The notes under the pieces were generated by a model. That model searched no databases. It was not told the origin of the DNA and was given only the letters and a program-made list of their open reading frames with translations. A DNA stretch of 6,051 nucleotides. Source: an uncultured Spirochaetaceae bacterium. GTDB lineage: Bacteria > Spirochaetota > Spirochaetia > Treponematales > Treponemataceae. Shown here one piece after another: positions 1 through 5,699 of this stretch. Location of the stretch: NCBI GenBank assembly GCA_902797925.1, contig CADBUT010000039.1:1-6051 (forward strand), written 5' to 3'. The translations under genes were made by a program, and so were the position numbers. Position 1 is the first letter of the stretch. Each line of letters opens with the position of its first letter.

Positions 1-440
1 ACCGTAACAGGCCGCGCAGGAATTTCTGCTGTCTTACCGGCACGCGCCAAATCGCTTGCGCGCTTGCCGTTAATGTGCAGCGCGCTGAAAGCGGGCGGTG
101 TCTGCATAATCCCGCCGGTAAATTTTTCGATTGATTTTTGAAGCTCGCCGATAACAGGCAGCGGCGCGGTTTTTGTCACATTGCCGGACGGGTCAAGCGT
201 ATCGGTTTCTTGCCCGAACGCAATTACAGCTTCGTAATCTTTGTCAAAAGCCGTAATTGCACCGGCAAGTCTTGTAAGTCTGCCCGCGCAGACTACAAGC
301 AGCCCGTCTGCAAAATTGTCAAGCGTGCCTGTATGCCCTATTTTGGTGGTGTTCAGCGCGTGTTTTATCGCCCAAAGAGAAGAAAAGCTTGTAAGTCCCG
401 GCTGCTTGGCATATAAGACAATGCCGTCAGTCTGCTGCAT
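1..440 (-). CDS. truB: tRNA pseudouridine(55) synthase TruB, N-terminal part (cut by window edge)
   Basis: TruB converts uridine 55 in the T-loop of most tRNAs to pseudouridine in the cytoplasm. Reading from an ATG at 440 gives 146 uninterrupted codons and no stop before the window edge, so roughly the N-terminal half is present. The catalytic motif GHTGTLDNFADGLL lies at residues 35-48, with the expected nucleophile at Asp41. A KDYEAVIAFG stretch at 67-76 supplies the conserved Tyr69, followed by TDTLDPSG (79-86) and QTPPAFSAL further on, all typical of the family. The start is chosen because the protein then opens with the usual short lead into GIVLYAKQPGLTSF, and a GGAG lies four bases upstream (445-448). 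The ATG sits inside the end of rbfA, a 14-base overlap in another frame, which suggests translational coupling. It is the last gene of the operon visible here. The motif has N-F-A-D where many bacteria have P-L-A-T; the catalytic Asp is unaffected. Confidence 0.96.
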   Translation of the reverse strand, partial: MQQTDGIVLYAKQPGLTSFSSLWAIKHALNTTKIGHTGTLDNFADGLLVVCAGRLTRLAGAITAFDKDYEAVIAFGQETDTLDPSGNVTKTAPLPVIGELQKSIEKFTGGIMQTPPAFSALHINGKRASDLARAGKTAEIPARPVT

Positions 441-813
441 TATTCTCCGAAGATGCGGCGGCGTCAGCTTCTGTTATTTCAGCAAGCTTACGCACCATTT
501 CAAAGCCTTCTTTTATGCTTGAGTCGCACACAAACTGAAGTTTGGGGAACTGCCGGAGCGTAAGTTTACGGCTTAACGTAGACTGAATAAAGCCGGCAGC
601 GCTTTCGAGCCCCTTTACGCCTTTTTCAGTCTTCTTGTCGTCCATAAAGCTTGAAACATACACTTTTGCATAGCTTAAATCACGTGAAACTTCGACACGG
701 TTTATGTTCAAAAAAGTTGAAACACGCGGGTCTTTTATCTGCTGTTTTAGAATCATCTGGGAAATTTCATTTCTGATCTGCTCCCCAAGACGTACTAATC
801 TGAATTCAGACAT
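427..813 (-). CDS. rbfA: 30S ribosome-binding factor RbfA
   Basis: RbfA binds the immature 30S subunit and helps the 5' end of 16S rRNA mature; it is best known from cold adaptation. The 128-residue product is of normal length (usually about 110-135). Family features seen in order are an N-terminal helix (RLGEQIRNEISQMI, 9-22), the DPR turn at 28-30, a strand with VEVSRDLSYAKVYVS (40-54), the Ala-x-Gly kink of the KH-like fold (SAAGFI, 71-76), and LRQFPKLQFVCDSS (86-99). The last 15 or so residues are Ala/Ser/Asp/Asn-rich and probably disordered. The ATG follows the infB stop by one base, and its AGAAGG ribosome-binding site (819-824) lies within the last infB codons, five bases from the ATG. 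Stop codon is TGA. Confidence 0.97.
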   Translation of the reverse strand: MSEFRLVRLGEQIRNEISQMILKQQIKDPRVSTFLNINRVEVSRDLSYAKVYVSSFMDDKKTEKGVKGLESAAGFIQSTLSRKLTLRQFPKLQFVCDSSIKEGFEMVRKLAEITEADAAASSENNAAD

Positions 814-814
814 A

Positions 815-3400
815 TCAGCCTTCTTTTTTGTTTGAGCTTGAAGACGGTGCGTTCAGTTTTCTTGCAACTTCTACCATCTCAATAATTTCAAACTGGTCGC
901 CAACCTGAATATCCTGCCAGTTTTCAAGTCCCATACCGCATTCAAAGCTTGTTGCAACTTCTTTAACGTCATCTTTGAAACGTTTCAATGAAGTAATCTT
1001 CAGAGAAGAAGCAATTACGATGCCGTCGCGGATAACGTTGACGCTGCAAGAACGTTTTACGACGCCTGTAAGCACGTAACAACCGGCAATAACGCCAATC
1101 TTCGGCACTTTGAAAGTATCGCGCACTTCAACAGTACCGATGACTTCTTCCTTAACATCAGGCTTAAGCATACCTTCCATAGCGGCCGTAATTTCTTCGA
1201 CACACTTATAGATGATGTTATATTTGCGGATATCAACCTTTTCCTGGTCAGCGAGGGCTTTGGCTTTCGGTGTAGGACGGACGTTGAAACCGATGATAAT
1301 TGCATTCGAGTCAGCGGCCGCCAAAGAAACGTCGCTTTCGTTGATTGCACCGGCTGAAGAATGAATAACGACAAGGCGGATGTCTTTTGTTGAGAGCTTT
1401 TCAAGCGACTGCTTCAAGGCTTCGGCAGAACCCTGAACGTCTGCCTTGATGATAACCTTGAGCTCCATAACTTCGCCCTGCTCGATTGTATCATACAAGT
1501 TATCAAGATTAACCTTCTTGACAGCCTTTGAATCTTCAAACCGCTTCAATTCCTGGCGTTTTGCAGAAATGTCGCGGGCATCGCGCTCTGTTTCCGTAAC
1601 CTGGAAAGGATCGCCTGCATTCGGCATTCCTTCAAAACCGACGATTTCGACCGGCATTGCAGGATAAGCTTCTTTAAGCTTCTTGCCGCGGTCATTGTAG
1701 ATTGCGCGCACGTGGCCGGCGTAAATTCCGCCGACATACGGGTCGTTGATGTGCAAAGTACCGCGTTCAATCATAACGGTGCAGACTACGCCGCGTCCGT
1801 GGTCAATCTTAGATTCAATAACCTTACCTTCTGCACGGCAATTCCAGTTAGCCTTAAGCTCAAGAACTTCAGCCTGAAGAAGAATTGCATCAAGCAGGTC
1901 GTCAATGCCTTCTTTCTTCAAAGCACTGATATAAACGTACTGTGTCTGTCCGCCCCATTCTTCCGGAGTAAGACCATATTCAGAAAGCTGAGTCTTTACA
2001 CGCTCTGGGTTTGCTTCCGGCTTATCAATTTTGTTTACCGCAACGATAATCGGAACATCTGCGTCTTTTGCGTGGTTGATTGCTTCTACAGTCTGAGGCA
2101 TAACGCCGTCGTCAGCTGCAACAACAAGGACAACAATATCTGTAACTTTTGCACCGCGGGCGCGCATCATTGTAAATGCTTCGTGTCCCGGTGTATCAAG
2201 GAAGGTAATCTTGCCTTTTGGCGTTTCAACCTGATAAGCACCGATGTGCTGAGTAATGCCGCCGAATTCACTTGCAACAACGTTTGCGCTTCTGATTGCA
2301 TCAAGTGTCTTGGTCTTACCGTGGTCAACGTGACCCATAACAGTAACGACCGGCGGGCGCGGCTTCATATCTTCTTCTCTGTCTGCTTCGCTTTCGATAA
2401 CAGTTTCATCATAAAGGCTGATAATCTTAACCTGGCAGTCAAATTCTGAAGCAACAATTGTCGCCGTATCGGCATCGATTGTCTGTGTGATAGACACCAT
2501 CATGCCCATACCCATAAGCTTCGCGATAATTTCCGAAGCTTTAAGGTTCATTTTCTTTGCAAGTTCCGAAACTGAAATTGAATCCATGATTTCAATTTCT
2601 TTCGGAACTGGATTTGTATGTATTGTCTGCTTCTTCTTCTGGTTCAGAAGCTTGTCAACTGTCTCAATGTCTTCGCGGTCTTTGCGGTTGTATACAGGCT
2701 TCTTGCCCTTGAAAGACTTCTTCTGTGAAGACTTCTTGTTCTCTTCAACAGGTGCAGGAGGCATTCCGCCGCCAAAACCGCCGCGGTTGCCGAAACCGCC
2801 CTGTCCCATTCTTCCGCCGGCAGAATTACGCGGTCCACCCTGTCCGCCGCCAAAACCGCCGCGCTGACCGCCGTTAGCGTTGTTGCGTCCGCCCTGTCCG
2901 CCAAAGCTGCCGCGCTGGCCGCCACCGGCGTTGTTGCGTCCGCCCTGCCCGCCGTTCTGGTTGTTGCGGTTGCGGTACCCCTCTCTAGCCTGTGCGCCTG
3001 TAAAGCCGCCCGAACCGTTGTCCCTGCGCTGAAAATTACCGTCTCTGCGGTTGCCGGAAAAACGCGGTTTGTCGCTTAAGTTACCGGCCTTTACATTCGG
3101 TCTCTGCGGATTCAGTTCAAAAGAAGAGACCTTGCGTCTTTCTGCATTTCCACCAGAAGACGCAGGTGATTTTTTGTCAGAAGCACCAGATGCAGAAGAG
3201 CTGCCGTTGCCTTGCGGTTGTGCCGATTTCGGCTTTGCTTTAACAACGACCTTTTTTCTAACAGGCGTCTTCTCATGAGACGGCTCAGAGTTCTGCTGCT
3301 GAGGCTTTTTTTCAGTCTTTTCTGCAGCCGGTTCCGAAGCCGAATTCTTTTCTTTTTTTGTGAGAATAAACTCTTGTTTTTTTTCTACATCTTCTGCCAT
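815..3400 (-). CDS. infB: Translation initiation factor IF-2
   Basis: IF2 is the GTPase that places initiator fMet-tRNA on the 30S subunit and promotes 50S joining. In 861 residues the order is: a charged Lys/Glu/Ser-rich start (1-100); a Gly/Arg/Asn/Gln-rich, probably disordered stretch (about 110-213) with tandem repeats; a Lys-rich linker; an IF2_N domain (about 275-326); and the GTPase domain. The GTPase motifs are G1 GHVDHGKT (356-363), G2 Thr383, G3 DTPGH (402-406, with catalytic His406), G4 NKID (456-459) and G5 SALK (492-495). Domain II follows at about 515-605, domain III at about 645-745 (DVQGSAEAL) and the tRNA-binding C-terminal domain at about 750-850 (ECGMGLENWQDIQVGD). The start ATG has AGGAAG (3405-3410) upstream, overlapping the nusA stop. 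All GTPase residues are intact. I found no convincing internal start for a shorter isoform. Confidence 0.98.
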   Translation of the reverse strand: MAEDVEKKQEFILTKKEKNSASEPAAEKTEKKPQQQNSEPSHEKTPVRKKVVVKAKPKSAQPQGNGSSSASGASDKKSPASSGGNAERRKVSSFELNPQRPNVKAGNLSDKPRFSGNRRDGNFQRRDNGSGGFTGAQAREGYRNRNNQNGGQGGRNNAGGGQRGSFGGQGGRNNANGGQRGGFGGGQGGPRNSAGGRMGQGGFGNRGGFGGGMPPAPVEENKKSSQKKSFKGKKPVYNRKDREDIETVDKLLNQKKKQTIHTNPVPKEIEIMDSISVSELAKKMNLKASEIIAKLMGMGMMVSITQTIDADTATIVASEFDCQVKIISLYDETVIESEADREEDMKPRPPVVTVMGHVDHGKTKTLDAIRSANVVASEFGGITQHIGAYQVETPKGKITFLDTPGHEAFTMMRARGAKVTDIVVLVVAADDGVMPQTVEAINHAKDADVPIIVAVNKIDKPEANPERVKTQLSEYGLTPEEWGGQTQYVYISALKKEGIDDLLDAILLQAEVLELKANWNCRAEGKVIESKIDHGRGVVCTVMIERGTLHINDPYVGGIYAGHVRAIYNDRGKKLKEAYPAMPVEIVGFEGMPNAGDPFQVTETERDARDISAKRQELKRFEDSKAVKKVNLDNLYDTIEQGEVMELKVIIKADVQGSAEALKQSLEKLSTKDIRLVVIHSSAGAINESDVSLAAADSNAIIIGFNVRPTPKAKALADQEKVDIRKYNIIYKCVEEITAAMEGMLKPDVKEEVIGTVEVRDTFKVPKIGVIAGCYVLTGVVKRSCSVNVIRDGIVIASSLKITSLKRFKDDVKEVATSFECGMGLENWQDIQVGDQFEIIEMVEVARKLNAPSSSSNKKEG
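2792..2953 (-). repeat. In-frame 51-bp tandem repeat coding the Gly/Asn/Arg tract of IF2
   Basis: Two adjacent 17-residue units, IF2 residues 150-166 and 167-183, match GGQGGRNNA[G/N]GGQRG[S/G]F. A third, diverged unit follows at 184-203 (GGGQGGPRNSAGGRMGQGGF). At DNA level a 20-base stretch is identical at 2877-2896 and 2928-2947, exactly 51 bases apart, so the period is in frame. RGGFGGG occurs at residues 180-186 and again at 206-212, just past the repeat. A tract like this can gain or lose units by slippage without breaking the reading frame. Confidence 0.85.
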
Positions 3401-3408
3401 TTTACTTC

Positions 3409-4917
3409 CTATTCTTCTTCCTCGTATTCAAAACTGAGCTCAACACCGCAGTTTGGACATACGGTCATGTCTTCTGTTACGCGAGCGCCACATTCAGGGC
3501 ATTCGAACTCAATCTGCTCTTCATCTTCGGCCGCAGCAGATTCAGCACTTTCTTGAGCTGCAGCGTCAGCAGATTCAGATTCTGCAGGCTCGTCAATAAT
3601 CTCGCATACAGAATCAATAAGTTTTTGCAATTTATCATTATCTTCGGCTGAAACACCGTCAATCGAAGCGATTTTACCTGAATCAACTGCATCAAGATAA
3701 TCTTCAATTCTTTCAATGCCGGCAGCTTTAAGCAGCTCCGCAACGTGAATATCTACACCCGGCAAATCTGCGATTGTCTCAATATCAGGTTCTTCCTGAG
3801 AAGCATCATTAAAGAGGCTCTCGGCAGCTTTTCTTGATTCAGCTGTGATTTTTTCGATTTCTTCACACTGGTCTTCAGTCTTAACATCAATGCTCCAGTC
3901 AACAAGACGGTTTGCAAGACGTACATTCAAGCCCTGTTTGCCGATAGCAAGCGAGAACTGTGATTCGTTTACAACAGCAAGAGCCGAGCGTTTTGTTTCA
4001 TCAAGAATAATTACAGCAGAAACTTCTGCCGGAGAAAGAGCATTTGCAATAAACACTCTCGGGTCTTTGTCGTATTTCAGAACGTCAACTTTTTCGCCTT
4101 CAAGCTCGCGGATGACATTCTGAATGCGCACACCCTTAAGACCGACACATGCGCCTACAGGGTCAACGTCTTCTCTGTTTGAATAGACTGCAACCTTTGT
4201 ACGGTAGCCAGGCTCGCGGACGATATTATGGATTTCAACAGTTTTGTCGTAAATTTCAGGAACTTCAACTTCGATGATTTTGCGGACGAAGCTGCTTGAT
4301 GTTCTTGAAAGTACAATCTGCGCACCGGCGTTTGTCTTTTTTACTTCTTCGATTACAGCCTTAATTCTGTCGCCTTTTTTGTAAGTCTCACGCGGTGACT
4401 GGAATTTCTTCGGCAGAACGCCTTCGATATTGTTTGTGTCGTTCTGAGAACGGCCGAGATTTACATAAATGTTGCCGTTTCTCTCACGCTGATAATAACC
4501 GATGATGACTTCGCCGACCTTGTCCTTGAATTCAGCATAAAGGCTGTCTTTCTGAAAATTACGGAAAGACTGCTGTGCTGTCTGTTTTCCTGTCTGAACT
4601 GTACCGCGGTCAAAATCATGCGGATCTACAAGAATTTCGATTTCATCGCCGACTTCACAGTCCGGCGAAAGCTTCAATGCATCTTCGAGCTCCATTTCTA
4701 CAACAGGGTCGTAAACTCCGTCTACAATAACCTTGCGTGAATACAATGAAACATCAGTAAGATCATCATTAAAACGGACAACAGCATTTTCGCTTGTTCC
4801 AAATTTGCGTTTATAAGCTGAAATTAAAGCATCTTCAATAATATGCTTAACAGATTCTTTTGTGTAACCGCCTTCTTCTGTAAGCTGACGAATTGCCTCG
4901 GCCATTTCCAATGACAT
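3409..4917 (-). CDS. nusA: Transcription termination/antitermination factor NusA with C-terminal zinc-ribbon-like tail
   Basis: NusA binds RNA polymerase and nascent RNA and modulates pausing, intrinsic termination and antitermination. The 502 residues show an RNAP-binding N-terminal domain (about 1-130), an S1 domain (about 133-205), KH1 with GLKG at 259-262, KH2 with GKQG at 326-329, and a helix-hairpin-helix region (about 380-437, LPGVDIHVAELLKAAGI). An acidic Ala/Glu/Ser-rich linker (about 440-470) leads to a tail with CPEC (473-476) and CPNC (487-490), a CxxC-x10-CxxC arrangement that should bind zinc. The protein ends in an acidic EYEEEEE-like run. Many bacterial NusA proteins stop after KH2 at about 350-400 residues, and the E. 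coli extension has no such cysteines. The ATG at 4917 is preferred over the one four codons later because AGGAGG (4925-4930) is seven bases upstream. It follows rimP by 11 bases. Confidence 0.97.
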   Translation of the reverse strand: MSLEMAEAIRQLTEEGGYTKESVKHIIEDALISAYKRKFGTSENAVVRFNDDLTDVSLYSRKVIVDGVYDPVVEMELEDALKLSPDCEVGDEIEILVDPHDFDRGTVQTGKQTAQQSFRNFQKDSLYAEFKDKVGEVIIGYYQRERNGNIYVNLGRSQNDTNNIEGVLPKKFQSPRETYKKGDRIKAVIEEVKKTNAGAQIVLSRTSSSFVRKIIEVEVPEIYDKTVEIHNIVREPGYRTKVAVYSNREDVDPVGACVGLKGVRIQNVIRELEGEKVDVLKYDKDPRVFIANALSPAEVSAVIILDETKRSALAVVNESQFSLAIGKQGLNVRLANRLVDWSIDVKTEDQCEEIEKITAESRKAAESLFNDASQEEPDIETIADLPGVDIHVAELLKAAGIERIEDYLDAVDSGKIASIDGVSAEDNDKLQKLIDSVCEIIDEPAESESADAAAQESAESAAAEDEEQIEFECPECGARVTEDMTVCPNCGVELSFEYEEEE

Positions 4918-4924
4918 ACCGGCA

Positions 4925-4930
4925 CCTCCT
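4925..4930 (-). promoter_or_regulatory. nusA ribosome-binding site fused to the rimP stop codon
   Basis: The minus strand reads TAGGAGG, so the last two bases of the rimP stop TAG are the first two of a perfect AGGAGG. The nusA ATG follows after seven bases. This is the strongest Shine-Dalgarno sequence in the operon. It fixes the nusA start and would favour reinitiation by ribosomes finishing rimP. Confidence 0.85.
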
Positions 4931-5393
4931 ATGAGTTTAGTAACTTTGCTTTTGCTATATTATTAAACGGAATATCTTTTTCCGTTCCGTCTATAAGCAG
5001 TTTAATCTGTTCTTTATCTGCGCTGACAATCTGACCAGAAACCCAGTCTGAAACTGTTGTATCGTAGACTTTTACATATTTCTTTGTGAAAAATGCAAAT
5101 TCAGCTGCGTTCTTTATCAGACGTTCCGTGCCGGGCGAAGTTACTTCCATATAAATGTCCTGATTGTCAAGAATAACTTCAAGACGCGGAAGCAGCAGTC
5201 TGTGAACTTTGGCGCAATCGTTTACGCCGATTCCGTTCGGATTATCAGGGTCGGCATGTGCAATCACGGCTCTTACTTGCGTCGTTCCGTTCGTGCGGAA
5301 AATGCGCAGCTCTACGAGCGAATAGCCCAAGCCTGAAACAATCGGTTCACAATCTGAATAATGCGGAATTTCCGCAAGGGATGCATATTCCAA
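4929..5393 (-). CDS. rimP: Ribosome maturation factor RimP
   Basis: RimP binds free 30S subunits and aids early assembly of the head and central pseudoknot region. The 154-residue product has the normal family length. It shows the N-terminal alpha/beta domain with a GLGYSLVELRI core (21-31), GIGVNDCAKVHRLL (54-67) in the position of the conserved 'gi.ldDC..vsr.l' element, and the signature YMEVTSPGTERLI (81-93). An SH3-like C-terminal domain occupies about 95-154. The start is a TTG at 5391-5393: no in-frame ATG or GTG lies near it, the N-terminus would be too short from any later codon, and GGAG sits five bases upstream. It is the first gene of the operon and precedes nusA, the usual bacterial order. 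Sequence conservation is modest, as is common for RimP, so the identity rests on the signature motifs and the context together. Confidence 0.93.
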   Translation of the reverse strand: MEYASLAEIPHYSDCEPIVSGLGYSLVELRIFRTNGTTQVRAVIAHADPDNPNGIGVNDCAKVHRLLLPRLEVILDNQDIYMEVTSPGTERLIKNAAEFAFFTKKYVKVYDTTVSDWVSGQIVSADKEQIKLLIDGTEKDIPFNNIAKAKLLNS

Positions 5394-5398
5394 AGCAA

Positions 5399-5402
5399 CT
5401 CC
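5399..5402 (-). promoter_or_regulatory. Ribosome-binding site for the TTG start of rimP
   Basis: GGAG on the minus strand, five bases before TTG at 5393. An ATG a few bases further on (5388-5386) is in another frame and cannot start RimP. The site is what decides the TTG start. A TTG codon with a four-base site predicts modest RimP synthesis relative to NusA, which has ATG and a full AGGAGG. Confidence 0.7.
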
Positions 5403-5419
5403 AGTTATCGTGCAGATAT

Positions 5420-5446
5420 AAAAAAAGAGCCGTTTGAACGACTCTC
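5420..5446 (-). terminator. Intrinsic-terminator-like hairpin in the rimP leader (possible attenuator)
   Basis: Read on the minus strand, AGAGTCGT (5445-5438) pairs with ACGGCTCT (5433-5426) around a TCAA loop: eight pairs including one G-T wobble. A run of T follows at 5420-5425. The T run lies only on the minus strand's downstream side, so it would act on transcripts heading into rimP. No minus-strand gene ends just upstream, while promoter candidates lie only 12 bases or more away, so a leader attenuator is more likely than the end of another unit. The structure is seen directly; the regulatory role is inferred. Confidence 0.7.
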
Positions 5447-5457
5447 AATGATGAAAG

Positions 5458-5487
5458 ATTATAATATGTTCGTATATAAATTAGCAA
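5458..5487 (-). promoter_or_regulatory. Candidate promoter P1 of the rimP operon
   Basis: The minus strand has TTGCTA (5487-5482, four of six bases of the -35 consensus), an 18-base spacer, and a perfect TATAAT (5463-5458). Initiation would fall near 5450-5452, only a few bases before the leader hairpin and about 58 bases from the rimP TTG. This is a consensus match only. Confidence 0.55.
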
Positions 5488-5506
5488 AAATTGCACAACT
5501 TGTCAA
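5478..5506 (-). promoter_or_regulatory. Candidate promoter P2 overlapping P1
   Basis: A perfect TTGACA (5506-5501) is followed after 17 bases by TAATTT (5483-5478), only three of six for the -10 box. Initiation would be near 5471, about 25 bases before the hairpin. P2 has the better -35 and P1 the better -10, so either or both may be used. The sequence upstream is AT-rich. Confidence 0.45.
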
Positions 5507-5553
5507 TGTTAGGCGAAGAAAAAATCAATGCTTTACGATGAAAAGCAAATGTT

Positions 5554-5669
5554 TCAAAAAATAGTGCTTCATTCCCGCAGGAAATCCGTGCTTAGACCAC
5601 AAGCGTGCTCGCTGCGCTCGCAATTGTGGTCAGCACGAATTTCCTGCTCCATTGCGCACTATTTTTTGA
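5554..5669. repeat. Long imperfect palindrome (about 116 bp), possible dispersed element or terminator
   Basis: The outer arms TCAAAAAATAGTGC (5554-5567) and their exact complement (5656-5669) enclose a middle arm GCAGGAAAT (5577-5585) pairing with 5639-5647. An inner arm at 5587-5602, with a two-base bulge (TA), pairs with 5624-5637 (CGTGCT and GACCACAA). A 21-base GC-rich loop (5603-5623) contains GCTCGC twice. The outer ends are A6 on one side and T6 on the other, so either strand would show a hairpin followed by T6. It lies downstream of the minus-strand gene ending at 5700 and may terminate it. No transposase and no clear target-site duplication are visible. Its size and near-perfect arms suggest a MITE- or REP-like repeat, but copy number cannot be judged from one window. 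Confidence 0.8.
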
Positions 5670-5676
5670 GCAATGG
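5649..5676. repeat. Seven-base dyad overlapping one end of the long palindrome
   Basis: CCATTGC (5649-5655) and GCAATGG (5670-5676) are exact complements around a 14-base loop. The loop is exactly one outer arm of the long palindrome, so in RNA this hairpin and the long one cannot form together. Confidence 0.5.
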
Positions 5677-5678
5677 GC

Positions 5679-5696
5679 ATTCATATAGACATGAAT
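5679..5696. repeat. Small AT-rich dyad just after the stop of the right-edge gene
   Basis: ATTCAT (5679-5684) and ATGAAT (5691-5696) form a six-base stem with a six-base loop, three bases beyond the stop codon at 5700-5702. No T run follows on either strand, so it is not a convincing terminator alone. It could protect the 3' end of the message or be chance. Confidence 0.3.
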
Positions 5697-5699
5697 ATT

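Noticed and set aside
138..522. Two overlapping plus-strand open frames of 92 and 93 codons
   Set aside because: They are antisense to truB and the end of rbfA, whose catalytic and signature motifs are clear. Neither resembles a known protein.
1712..2449. A 245-codon open frame on the plus strand opposite infB
   Set aside because: It lies wholly inside the conserved IF2 coding sequence, reads as a Cys/Phe/Asn-rich string with no domain, and is what codon bias on the opposite strand would leave.
2585..2764. Possible internal starts in infB (Met213, Met272) for a shorter IF2 isoform as in E. coli
   Set aside because: Met272 has no Shine-Dalgarno upstream. Met213 follows GGCGG-like sequence that simply codes for Gly. 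There is no reason to claim an isoform.
2487..2925. Proline-rich plus-strand frame and Ala/Leu-rich minus-strand frame opposite or beside the IF2 Gly tract
   Set aside because: They are frame shadows of the low-complexity repeat: Gly codons read as Pro on the opposite strand and Ala in the shifted frame.
5394..5560. A tRNA gene ahead of rimP, as with the initiator tRNA in E. coli
   Set aside because: No cloverleaf arms, T-loop GTTCRA context with a matching acceptor stem, or CCA end could be found on either strand.
5554..5696. CRISPR array
   Set aside because: The repeats are inverted and nested, not regularly spaced direct repeats with unique spacers.
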